DNA from: Paraescarpia echinospica
Taxonomy: Eukaryota; Annelida; Polychaeta; Sabellida; Siboglinidae
DNA length: 64,000 nt
NCBI GenBank assembly: GCA_020002185.1
Contig: CM034531.1
Coordinates: forward strand, 45,274,574 to 45,338,573
Direction: 5' to 3'
Position 1 is the stretch's first letter. Each line of letters opens with the position of its first letter. Shown piece after piece: positions 53,004-63,665 of this stretch. A model generated the notes under the pieces. It had not been told where the DNA came from. It did no database searches and saw only the letters and a list, made by a program, of their open reading frames with translations. The translations under genes were made by a program, and so were the position numbers.

Positions 53004-56000
53004 GTGAGGACTGAATATCGTGTAGATGTTAGAAGATGGTAGATGACTGATCTATGATGGCAGATGATAAAAGGTAAATTCTTATATCGCGAAGTATCTA
53101 GTCCTTAGAACTATTCAAAGCGTTTTGCACTTTACTCCTGGCAGACCTGTTCAATTGAACATCATCTCGACTTCTCTGGGAAGCATTCAGCCATGCTGCA
53201 ATTACTGTGCGAAGACCATTCGTACACAAACCTAGGTTCACTTAATTGTGTCAGATGTTCTGACCACTACACCACTGTGCTCCACAATGACAGATGATGG
53301 GATGTGACAGGTTAGGGTAATTGACAAGTTACATATTATGAAAGATGACATTATTGACTTTTGACCAATGCTGGATGCTGGTAGATAACAAATGGATGGT
53401 AGATGGTGGTTAAGGACACATTATGTTAGATGACAGATGATAATACATTATATATGATGGTAGGTGACAGATGATAGTTGATGGCAGATGATGTAGTGGT
53501 TGGCAGATGGTGGTACATGATAGATTCAAATATGTGATTAAGAGAAATTAGAAGAGCTAAGGCATATATATATATAGACTCTAAGCAGTAATAATAGTAA
53601 TAATAACAGTGATTTCTTATGCGCCAATATCCTCGAAAATCAAGCTCAGTGGCTTAACAAAACCAAAGGATTAAGCAATCTCGTTATCGTATACAATGCG
53701 TGAATCATCAACAGGTGGATGAAAGTGCTAGGAAGCAAAGGAGGATAGGCAATATTAAAAAGATAGGTTTTTCGACGACGGCAAAATAAAACAATATTTC
53801 CTTCTAATTTAACACTGACAGGAAGTGAATTCCACAGAGTTGGTGCGGCAACCGAGAAGGCTCGAGTTCCAGCATTTGTCTTCACTCAGGGAATAAAAAG
53901 AAGATCAACTGGTCGACCGTAGCTGTCTGGGATTTCCTGTTGGAGTGAGCATCGACTGTAGATATGCAGGTTGTTTGGATGAAAGGGTTTGACAGGCAAT
54001 TGTACAAATCTTGAAAACAATTCGATATCGCACAGGGAGCCAGTGCAGTTATGATTTTAGAAGCAGCACTTAGCGAGAAAAACAAGGAGAACGTGTGACT
54101 ACCATTGCCAAGCAATTTTGGACACATTGAAGTTTTGTTATATCCTTGCTTGCAATATTATAAAGGAGGGAATTGCAGTTGTCGAGTCTGCTGCTTACAA
54201 GAGCTGCTGCGATGGTTTTAGTGACGGAAAGCGAGATATACCGGCGAATACAGCGGATGTGGTAAAAACAGCAGCGACACGTTTTGGATATGTGGTGTTT
54301 AAAATTGAACTTTTCATCAAATGTTACTCTGAGATTCTGCACTGAGGTGGCTGGTGCGATACTTTGACTCAAGATACATGTTGGGAAAAGGCCATCAAGT
54401 TTACCATGCTGCTTTGTAGTACCAATGATAAGATATTCAGTTTTATCTGCATTTAACTTTAATTTGCTGTCATTCATCTAATGGAAGATATCTTGGAGAC
54501 AATCACTGAGCTGGTTTAGGGAACGATTTGTATCTGGTGTTGCCAAAGAAATGTAGATCTGTGTGTCAGTGGTACTCACTTGCCAAGATTGACTCAACTA
54601 CGAACAAAATAAGCAGCAATAATCGCATCCACAACTGCCAGAGAGTACAACATACTAGAAAGAAGTTTTAAAGACATCTTGTCAGTTCAAAATACTAATT
54701 CCGTCTGTGTTTGCAGGCAGGCACCTGTGCACTGTCCGTAGTGCCGGCAAGGAGGATGTGGACCGTGCAGTGCTCAGTGCCAAGGCTGCCTTTCAGACAT
54801 GGCGGAGGTATTCTGGGATGGAGCGGGGAAAGATTCTTCGGCAAACTGCAAGCATCATCAGGGTGGGTAGGAAGAGAAGGGGGAGTCGGGAATGTGGGAG
54901 AGAAACATTGAAGAAAGCAACTCCTTGAGGGTGCAACCTTGTATATTGTAACCTTAGAGAATGAATAAATCAGATGGGCTTCTGTAGAGAACATGACAAA
55001 TGTTCCATCAGCTATTTAATGACACATATATTTATAATATTAAACATTGTGTTACATGAAAATGTAAAAGTAATGACAGTTCATAGTTCATACTAAAGCA
55101 CTCCAATAACCTAATATTAATATGCAGAGGTTAGAGTGCAGAACACCGGGGTTAACACACTTTTATACTCACTGCCATTACACAACTTCATTCCTTCATA
55201 TACTAACTGAAGGATTAAACTTGTAGCTGTGTGCATGGTTAGTGGTTAACATGGTTTTTGTACCTAGAGAGTTAACCATTTAACTTACCCTTGACGGTGG
55301 AGTGTTATCGTGGCAGTAGTAGACTGAAGTTTAATTGTTATCCAATAGAACAGACAATTCACTACAAATCACGCCATGTAATTTATGGAATTTTATTCAA
55401 AAGGCTTACGAAGACAAGGCATAATTTGTGAAGCCATAATTGCCCTTAACGTACTTGCATTATTTGTGCAATATCGGTTAAGTAATAGCAACACATAGAT
55501 ACATATACCAGATAACGAAACATTTTCAGAGTAACTTGGAGGAGATAACAAGGACAGAAGTGCATGACACAGGGAAGCCGATCTGGGAGGTGCGGGCGGA
55601 CATAGAGGCATGCGCTGACACGATGGACTACATGGCAGGCCTCGCCCCAACAATTGTAGGTCAGTAGCAGTGGGGGATATTTGGGGGCCATATTTGGGGA
55701 CTGTTGGGGGACTGTGGGTGGATGTTGGGGGTCAGGGATGGGTGTTTTTAGACAGCATTGGGTGTTTGGAGACAGTGGTAGGTGTTTGGAGACAGTGGGA
55801 GGTGTTTGGGGACAGTGGTAAGTGTTTGGAGACAGTGGTGGGTGTTTGGGGACAGTAGTGGGTGTTGGGGATAGTGGTGGGAGTTGAGGGACTGTGGTGG
55901 ATGTTGGGGGACAGTGTTGGCTGTTGGGGGACCGTGGTGGGAGTTGGGGGATTGTGGTGGATGTTGGGGGTCAGGGATGGGTGTTTGGAGACATCATTGG

Positions 56001-57092
56001 GTATTTGGAGACAGTGGTAGGTGTTTGGAGACAGTGGTAGATGTTTGGAGACAGTGGTAAGTGTTTGGAGACAATGGTGGGTGTTTGGGGACAGTAGTGG
56101 GTGTTTGGAGACAATGGTGGGTGTATGGTGACAGTGGTGGGTGTTTGGAGACAATGGTGAGTGTTGGGGGACAGTGGTGGGTGTTCGGGGACAGTGGTGG
56201 GTGTTTGGGGGACAGTGGTGGTGTTTGGGGACAGAGGTGGGTGTTTGAAGACAGTGGTGGGTGTTTCGGGATAGTGGTGGGTGTTTGGGAACTGTGGTGG
56301 GTGTTGGGGGACAGTGGTGGGTATTTGGAGACAGTGGTGAGTATTTGGTGACAGTCGTGGGTGTTTGGGGACAGTGGTGGGTGTTTGGGGACAGTAGTGG
56401 GTGTTTGGGGCAGCGGAGGTTGTTTGGAGACAGTGGTGGGTGTTTGGAGACAGTGGTGGGTGTTTGGTGACAGTGGTGGGTGTTTGGAGACAGTGGTGGG
56501 TGTTTGGAGACAGTGGCGAGTGTTTGGAGACAGTGGTGGGTGTTTGGAGACAGTGGTAGGTGTTTGGGGACCGTGGTAGGTGCTGGGGACCATGTTCCAT
56601 GATGGGCACCATGGTGGGTGTGTTTAAGGACTGTCTCTAATCGTGGGACTCTGATACCCATGGCAGAACTTCATGGATATGTGGAGTATTAAGCATTTTG
56701 AAAATCTGCAATTTTATTTGAGAAAAAACTTAAAATTCAGGGTTTCGTGGCCATGAATGTAACCAGTGCAATGCACTGCTATTCTGGGATTTCAAGGCCC
56801 TGTGCAAGCCCTGACTCAAACGATAGTCAAAATAATGCAATTTGTAGGCGAACACATTCAACTGCCGAACGGGAGTTTTGCATTCACAAAGAGAGAGCCG
56901 ATTGGGGTTGTGGGCGCCATCGGTTCCTTCAACTACCCCTTCCAGATGTCACTGTGGAAGTCTGCGGCAGCTCTCGCCTGCGGGAACACCGTCGTATTCA
57001 AGCCTTCTGAGAAGACCCCCCTGTCTTGTGTGCTTTTGGGGGAGGCCTACAGGGAGGCCGGACTACCTGTCGGCTGCTACAACGTCATACAG
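52907..57092 (+). CDS. ALDH9-like aldehyde dehydrogenase, N-terminal half
   Basis: Four phase-matched exons: 52907 or ATG 52916 to 53003, 54717-54862, 55530-55659 and 56848-57092. Together they encode about 198 residues: HFVDGQRVPPL, FEVHEPATG, DVDRAVLSAKAAFQTWRR, ERGKILRQTASII, LEEITRTEVHDTGKPIWEVR, DYMAGLAPTIVGEHIQLPNG, FAFTKREPIGVVGAIGSFNY, PFQMSLWKSAAALACGNTVV and FKPSEKTPL. This is the NAD-binding part of an ALDH closest, from memory, to ALDH9 (4-trimethylaminobutyraldehyde dehydrogenase: carnitine and betaine-type aldehydes, cytosolic). The N-P-F/Y catalytic Asn motif (FNYPFQ) is present. The exons with the catalytic Glu and Cys are absent; nothing resembling them is found in the 6.9 kb to the window end, which is full of mobile elements. 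Confidence 0.88.
53570..54560 (-). mobile_element. 5'-truncated LINE tail (L2/CR1-like) in an ALDH intron
   Basis: Minus strand: DTQIYISLATPD, LNQLSDCLQDI, SKLKLNADKTEYLIIGT, YHIRCIRRYISLS, SRLDNCNSLLYNI, then (after a shift) RAFSVAAPTLWNSLP and VKLEGNIVLFCRRRKTYLF. These are the RT thumb and C-terminal region of an L2/CR1-group LINE. Antisense to the ALDH gene. Confidence 0.75.
54717..54862 (+). CDS. ALDH exon 2
   Basis: Acceptor GTGTTTGCAG, donor GTGGGT. Encodes GRHLCTVRSAGKEDVDRAV and ERGKILRQTASIIR. Phase 0 exit. Confidence 0.9.
55530..55659 (+). CDS. ALDH exon 3
   Basis: Acceptor CATTTTCAG, donor GTCAGT. Encodes SNLEEITRTEVHDTGKPIWE and ACADTMDYMAGLAPTIV. Confidence 0.9.
55680..56600. 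repeat. 20-bp minisatellite, about 45 copies, in an ALDH intron
   Basis: Unit GTGTTTGGAGACAGTGGTGG, with variants such as GTGTTTGGGGACAGTGG and GTTGGGGGACAGTGGTGG. Because 20 is not a multiple of three, three units give a 20-residue peptide repeat in every frame; several frames stay open on both strands (up to 309 codons on minus). None of these is a gene. Confidence 0.95.
56848..57092 (+). CDS. ALDH exon 4
   Basis: Acceptor CAATTTGTAG, donor GTGATT. Encodes GEHIQLPNGSFAFTKREPIG through VGCYNVIQ. The frame is also open upstream of the acceptor, but that part has no ALDH similarity. Confidence 0.92.
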
Positions 57093-57944
57093 GTGATTAC
57101 CATAATGACCGTAGGTATTCGGACACTTAAAAATTATTAAATCATCAACATGCAATGCACAAAATAATTCCCAGATAGACTGTCTGAATACTTACGTACG
57201 TGAACGAGTCTTGACGTCATGTCATCCCCGTTTTATTACCCTAGCATTAACAGGCCTTTGTAACCTCATTACAGTCACCTCATATATCGGTGTCCGATTA
57301 CATAGGAACAAAAATAAGATTACTTTACAGAGATGACCGAAAACGTAAAGTACATACAATTATTAATGTTGTCAATTTGTTTAGGGTCCAAAAAGATACA
57401 CTGTCCTAATACTTTCAGTCATCACGGTATAAGGGGCAGGCGCATAAGTTCACAGAGTCCCAGAATACACGAATCATTGTGTGCAAGTGGGGAGGTGATC
57501 ATCAACATGCTTCACGAGGAATAAAAATTGTTACAGTGGTGCCACTTGGTGACTGACATTTTGGGACTGCGAAATTATGAGAACACCCCTTATTTCAGTA
57601 TGGCTCGCGTTTCCTACATGATTGTCTTTGATTCAGTCCGAGTTTACAGGTCATTGTCACGTGATTCCATTTTGTTTTATTTTGATGTTTGCTTATCATT
57701 TCCAAATTACTATCTGTTATATTGTTTTGTCTCAATGTTCAGTGCTCATTTCCATGTGATTATCTTTTGTTTTTGTGTTGTCTATATTTTCACTAATTTC
57801 CAAATGATTGTATTCAATGTTCACCATTCATTTTCATAAAATGTATTATATATAATGTCTCTTTATCGCACTGCACATTTCCTGGCTCATCTCCATGTCA
57901 TTGTCTCTTATTTTAGTGCAATGTTCACTGCTCATTTCAATTTT
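57093..57944. other. Non-coding stretch 3' of the last visible ALDH exon
   Basis: No ALDH continuation or other gene recognised. Contains a GATTGTCTTTG/CATTTCCA-type loosely repeated patch at 57620-57830. Confidence 0.4.
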
Positions 57945-58470
57945 TAGTCCTTTGGCCGAATGTCCAAGGGACTATTGCCATCACTCTGCGTGCGCCGTTA
58001 GCTGCCGTATCTCAGAAACCGTTCAGCAACTTTTTCTCTAATTTTGCATACACATATCTTAGGGCACTGGCACTATGCACGAGAAATCTGTATTTGATTG
58101 AATCATTGTAAGGGCTCCCTACGGGCCTCCAAGGACACCAAAACTGGTAAAATGTACCATTTTGCGTATTTTTTTAAAAACTGTTCAGCAACTTTTTCTC
58201 TAATTTTGCATATACATTTCATGTGGTAGTGTCACTGTACACAAGAAATCTGTATTTGATTGAATTATTCTAAGGGCACCTAATGACCCCCCAAAAAAGT
58301 ACCCCAAAACTGGTAATTTTTCACATTTTGCCTTTTTTTTCTCAAAAACTCTTAAGTATCATTTTCTCTAATTTTGCATATACATTTCATGTGGCAGTGC
58401 CACTATACACAAGACATCTGTATTTGATTGAATCATTCTAAGGGCACCAAAGGTCCCCTAAAATGCTAAA
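57945..58470 (+). repeat. Dispersed repeat with three internal 170-bp units, copy 1
   Basis: Starts AGTCCTTTGGCCGAATGTCC and AAGGGACTATTGCCATCACT. Units with AACTTTTTCTCTAATTTTGC and AATCTGTATTTGATTGAAT recur at about 58028, 58193 and 58364. The same start recurs at 60177. Confidence 0.85.
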
Positions 58471-58754
58471 ATGCTAAATTTGCTAACTAAATTGTATACT
58501 TCAGCAGCAGCTGCTGCAGCTCTATCTGGCTAATCCCTTTTCCTACAACATTTGCCACACCTCACTGTGGAGGGCCAGTCTGCCTGACTGAAACTGTGAC
58601 TAATCTGTAATTGGTCACTGGCAGAGGCTTCCAGGTTCCTTTTCTGACACAATACACAAAATCTACTGCTAGGGGATTGTCTCAAGGGCCCTTCTCAAAA
58701 CCACATCAATAGATAGTGTACAAATTTTGCATTTTTGGGGGCTGTGTCAGCCTT

Positions 58755-58990
58755 CTTCTGATGTGATGTAGAGTTACCACAAGGAGAAAACGTGTCTCCT
58801 TTGTTATTTGCTATTTACCTGAATGATTTTGAACAGACTGTTAGTCATAATTATAAGGGACTTGACATGGCAGCTGGTGAAATTTACAACACCCTTAGTA
58901 ATGATAATGATGAAAATGTATGTTCTACTATATGCTAATGATACTAGAATGATTCAATCAAATACAGATTTCTTATGTATAGCGGAACTA
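58755..58990 (+). pseudogene. Reverse-transcriptase fragment of a LINE
   Basis: Reads VELPQGENVSPLLFAIYLND and FEQTVSH, then after shifts KMYVLLYANDTRMI. This covers RT motifs B' and C; the catalytic YADD is changed to YAND. Only about 80 residues remain. Confidence 0.65.
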
Positions 58991-60171
58991 TGTCAACTCT
59001 TCTAATGGTTGACATTTGGTTGTTTCAGGATGACCCCTTAAAATATAAAAAATGTCCAGGGGTCTAGTGGGTGCTGGCTGGCTGGGAAGCTATTCCCCTT
59101 CCCAAAACATCTGTCACATGCGGAGTCTGTGTCTTACATGGATATCTATTTTTATGCAGTTGTTATATATAAGCAGGAAGTTTGTGAAATTAGTTATTCT
59201 TAGGCCACAAAAAAGTAATTCCCAGTTTCTCATCAATGCATGTATTTAAAAACAACATTTTATTTTCTGTTATAATTAGTCCTCTAAATGCAAGACATAG
59301 TGCAATAAGTGAACAGTAAACATGTCAACATTTTACTTCCATCATAACCCTTTATGGTCTGTAACTATGATTCACCAAAAAACATTTGATTAATAATTAC
59401 TTACAGGGTTGTTTGATTTCTGCCCAGCAGAAACGGCAACAATAGGAAATACATGCCATTGATAGGCAAACATGTTCTTTTTATAGAAAACGTCAGTTTC
59501 TTTCTGTACCTGTCTACGTACGATAACCATTTGTCTGCCCTGCTCACAATAAACATCACATGAATGATAAAAAGAAGATCACTGCCACTTAACTTGTGGA
59601 TTAGTATTATAAAACTACTCTGCTACTGCTTGGTGGACAGTTAATTAGTGGCTCAAGTTCAAATATATAAGGACGTTTTTCACACCTGCATGGTAGCTTA
59701 GGCTTAGTAGTGTGCTGGCAGCCAGTAAACCTATAGGCTTGTGTGAAAAGGATAGTTGGCAGAAGAACTAACTTCAAAGCACCATTGCATCCATTTAGCC
59801 AGGCAGCAGTCACACTGTCCCAGTGTCTGATGCTACCTTTTGCTCTCAGATAATCTGTCCTCTTAGTTTTACACATAAAGACATAATTTGGCATAACTTG
59901 ATAAGTTTTTGTAGCTTACAAAAACTTATCAAGTAACATAACATACATACTGTGTGCCACATTTGAATGTCATGCATGTAATATTTCCACGCAATCCATT
60001 TGCATATATAATGTAAAACTTCAACAGCCGTTTTCTTCATTTTCACTTTTTGAAACCTACCATGTTCAATGCTCCATAACTTCGGCAATTTTTGTAGCAG
60101 TCATAATTTTTGAAACCGTGTAAAGCACCCTACCCAACCTTTACAAGGATGTAAGAAAACAATGTTACAAT
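58991..60171. other. Non-coding stretch, no gene recognised
   Basis: Contains the perfect hairpin at 59896-59934. No coding signal otherwise. Confidence 0.4.
59896..59934. repeat. Perfect hairpin, 18-bp arms and 3-base loop
   Basis: ACTTGATAAGTTTTTGTA, loop GCT, then the exact reverse complement. Confidence 0.9.
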
Positions 60172-60470
60172 TTTTAGTCCTTTGGCCGATGGTCCAAGGG
60201 ACTATTGCCATCACTCTGCGTCCGCTGTCCGCCGTTAGCTGCCGTATCTCAGAAACTGTTCAGCAACTTTTTTTCTAATTTTGCATAGATGTATCTTAGG
60301 GTGCTGCCACTATATACAAGAAATCTGTATTTGATTGAATCATTCTAAGGGGCCCCCAAAGTGCAAAAGGTTTACATTATCTAGTGATGTGGTTTTGAGA
60401 AGGGCCCGTGAGACCATCCCCAACAGTAGATGTTGTGTAATGTGCCACAAAGTCAAAAGCTGTGACTAAT
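60172..60470 (+). repeat. Dispersed repeat, copy 2
   Basis: Same start and orientation as 57945 (AGTCCTTTGGCCGATGGTCC, GTTAGCTGCCGTATCTCAGA), but with only one internal unit. Its 3' part (GATGTGGTTTTGAGAAGGGC) is the reverse complement of a segment near 58690-58710. Confidence 0.8.
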
Positions 60471-60485
60471 CTCTACAGCCTAGGC

Positions 60486-60498
60486 CAGGGGTAGAACT
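60486..60498 (+). repeat. hAT left terminal inverted repeat
   Basis: CAGGGGTAGAACT; the CAGGG start is typical of hAT ends. Confidence 0.85.
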
Positions 60499-60881
60499 AC
60501 CCACTAGTCCGCTAGTCCGTACATTAGTAAAGATTACGGCGGACTAGTAAACCCGGCCTTCCAACTAGTCCGGCTGTCTAGTAAAAATCAGCGTGTTGCG
60601 TGGCGCCACCAACCGTACAATTGACAAAGTAAATCTTCACCTAATGTGAATCGACAGTGAAACGGTATTTTTGATTGGTTGTTGTGTGACATAGAAATCT
60701 GAAACGACCGTTTTGTTTGGCTTAGCGTATCATGTAGAGGGGTACCGGCTAATGAGCGCAATTGGCGTCCATTTTCGCGTCTATTTTCAATTGCGCGGAT
60801 TTCGAATACGGTTCACATCTTCAGTTCTACATCAATTATTTTGTTAATTCATTACTAATTATTTTGTTACGTTTACGCACG

Positions 60882-63467
60882 ATGCATCGTTATTTAACTG
60901 GGGTTGCAAAACCAGAAGTTAAACGCAAGGTGGAAAAGCGAGAACGGGACACGCTGTACGACCAGCAGAAACGACAGCGTGGCTATTCGAAGGTTTGGGA
61001 ACGAGACCACACTTGGCTGTCCTACGATGACGACAACGATTTGATGTTTTGCAAAGTGTGCAGGACACACAACGTAACTGGTGTCCGTGGCAAGAATGCG
61101 TTCTTGACTGGCACGGACAACTTTCGTCCAGACTCGCTACGCGCACACAGTACAAGCGAGGCGCACACACGAGCTGTCTTCCGGCAAACTGCGTTCGAAG
61201 CCCGTCCCGGCACTGCACCTGCCCACCGAGCCATCCAAGCGCTGAACACGGCCACCATGGACCGTCTGACGCATTTGTTTAGGTAATTATGTTACCCATG
61301 TGATATAATGTTATAAAACGTTAAACAAATATTGTGTTTGATTGTACTTTGTTAGGGTTAGCACTATATGGTTTAAATTATTATCCCTCATTTCTCTGTT
61401 ATCTCTCATTTCAAGCGTGCCGTGCAGTAAACAATGCCATGGGAAATTATTAATTTGCATTTGATGTAGATCTGTGTTATAACTTGCCTGGATCTTCGGG
61501 TTCAAAAGTAATACTATTTAGTGTTGTATTTCCCGCCTTTATGCATCATATTTTTGGTTTTGAGAACGTGGCTTGTCTTGTGATTTTTGTGCTTTTATTA
61601 AAATTTAAACCTGCCCATCTTCAAATCTTCGTCAAGTTTTGTTTTGAAAGCGAGGATGTTTTTAGTATTCACTGTTTGCTGAGGAAGGTTGTTATGTTGT
61701 GACTATACTCAGTATTTACTTAATACTATGATATTTAATATTTCCTGCATTGGATGTTTCAGGACTTGTCACGCGATAGCAAAGCACCGGCGTCCGTTCA
61801 CAGATTATGTGTGGCAGTGTACCCTGGACGCACAGAAGGGCCTTGATGTGGGGAACACTTATCGGAATGACAAGGCATGCAAGCAGTTCGTGCGTGCCAT
61901 CGCTGAGGTTGAGCGCCGTCACCTCGCACAGCACCTGGAGAGTGCTCACTTTCTCGCCCTCATCAGTGACGGTACGACAGATGCGTCCATCACGGAAGCG
62001 GAGATAGTGTACGTGAGGTATGCAGTGAATGGTGTCGTCTCTACTGCCTTCGCTGGTATTGAGAACGTCGGCAAGGCAGATGCTCCGTCAATCAAGCGGG
62101 CAATTGACGGTGTCGTGGAGCGCTACCTCCACATCCCGAAAGAGACACTCATGAAGAAGCTTGTCGGATTCGGCAGTGATGGCGCCGCTGTTATGACCGG
62201 ATCAGCCAACGGTGTCGCCACGCTCTTCCGAAATGAGCAGCCGTGTCTGCAAGCAATCCACTGCTATGCGCATCGCCTGGAACTTGCATATAAGGACGCA
62301 TTGTGTCGGTTGCCCATGTACACAAAGTTGAGCGGTCTCCTCCTGAGCCTCTACTTGTTCTACCATCACTCGCCACTGAACCGTAGCAACTTGAAGGCAG
62401 CATTCGACACATTGTCTCTGCCATGTGCCCTTCCACCACGTGTCGGTGGCACTCGCTGGTTGCCACATCTGCTGAAGGCACTGCAGGCCCTTGTGAAGGG
62501 ATATCCAGCATATGTCCTGCATCTGACGCAGATGCAAGTGCCCGGGGGCTCCGGAGATGCCAAGGCAAAGGCCATTGGCTTCTTGGCGACACTGCACCGA
62601 CGAGACATCATCGAGATGGCACACTTCCTTCTCGATGTGCTGTTTGTTCTGAGCAAGCTGTCGCTGGTGGCTCAGACAGTGACTGCGACAGTTGCTGATG
62701 TACATGCCACGCTGACATCCGTTGTGGCCACCCTTGTGATGTACAAGACGACCACAACTGCCAAGGAGCGTGCCCTGGCGCGCATGGAAGACTTCCATGG
62801 TGAGACACTCACAGGTGCTGTCTTCGCCAAGCAGACCCGACTGCAGATCTTGGGCAACCTGGTCAGCTGTTTGGAGGGTCGCTTCGTTGACAGCAATTCG
62901 GACGTTGTGCGTGCATCATCAATCGTTAGCTTCAAACTGTGGCCTGAAGCTGCAGGTGATTATGGAAATGACGCTGTGGCCACACTCAACAACCATTTAG
63001 GCCCTGTGCTTCGCGACGCTGGCATCGATACTGCCAGTGTGGAGACGGAGTGGACACTTCTGAAGATGATCCTGTATGAATAGTCCCCAGACGTGCGACA
63101 GCTGACATGGTCTAGTGTCAATGCAGCCCACCAGGCAGAGTATGGAAACATACTTGGGCTTGTTGACGCCATTCTGACTCTGCCAGCCAGCTCGGCTGAT
63201 GCGGAGAGAGGCTTCAGTCAGCTGAAGCTGACGAAGATCAGCATCCGGTCAGTCCTGAAGGCAGATCGACTGACTGATTTGTTGACCATTCAGCTGAGTT
63301 CACCAGACATCGCTGCATTTGAACCGAAGGAGGCAATCGAGCTGTGGAGTGCTGGTGGAGCCCGGAGGCCAGACACTCGGCCGCTTAGGCTAAGGCCCGA
63401 CTGTAGTAGTTACACTGACAGCAGTGACACCGACTGTGATGACAGTAGTGCCTCCGACTCTGAGTGA
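60882..63467 (+). pseudogene. hAT transposase, two exons, one premature stop
   Basis: Exon 1 60882-61282 (ATG MHRYLTG; a TTF/BED-like zinc-binding region with MFCKVCRTHN and LRAHSTSEAHTRA; donor GTAATT). Exon 2 61763-63467 (acceptor GATGTTTCAG) restores AGG and continues RTCHAIAKHRRPF. Recognisable blocks: FLALISDGTTDASITEAEIV, GFGSDGAAVMTG, AIHCYAHRLELAYKDAL (DUF4371/ZNF862-type hAT core) and the C-terminal dimerisation region SSADAERGFSQLKLTK. The frame is intact for 701 positions except for one TAG at 63081-63083, just before the dimerisation domain. The acidic Asp/Ser-rich C-terminus ends SASDSE. Confidence 0.88.
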
Positions 63468-63530
63468 CACTGACTGACTGACAGGCAGTGTTAACGCCAG
63501 GCCTGGATGACACTGGTTTTTTGTGTTTTA

Positions 63531-63536
63531 AATAAA
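63531..63536 (+). terminator. Polyadenylation signal of the hAT gene
   Basis: An AATAAA hexamer (TTTTAAATAAAATTG) lies about 65 bases after the transposase stop codon. Confidence 0.5.
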
Positions 63537-63652
63537 ATTGTTGTGACCTAAATTTGTGCTATGTTTTTTATTTACAGGACTAGTAAACCTTTTGGCGGAC
63601 TAGTAAACCTTTTGTCTTTACTAGTCCTGCTGTCTAGTAAAATAAATGCTGA

Positions 63653-63665
63653 AGTTCTACCCCTG
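63653..63665 (-). repeat. hAT right terminal inverted repeat
   Basis: AGTTCTACCCCTG on +, the exact reverse complement of the left end. Confidence 0.85.

Larger units (their letters stand above)
60486..63665 (+). mobile_element. hAT DNA transposon
   Basis: Termini are 13-bp perfect inverted repeats CAGGGGTAGAACT (60486-60498 and 63653-63665). Both subterminal regions are packed with ACTAGT/CTAGTAAA motifs. The interior holds a two-exon hAT transposase gene in + orientation. The flanking 8-mers (GCCTAGGC and TAGGTAGG) do not match, so no clean 8-bp target duplication is visible. Confidence 0.85.

Noticed and set aside
55732..56661. 309-codon minus-strand frame rich in Thr, His and Pro
   Set aside because: It is the antisense of a 20-bp minisatellite. 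Parallel frames are open too, so it carries no gene evidence.
62191..62798. Long minus-strand frames of 133-198 codons
   Set aside because: Shadows of the hAT transposase on +, which has clear domain matches.
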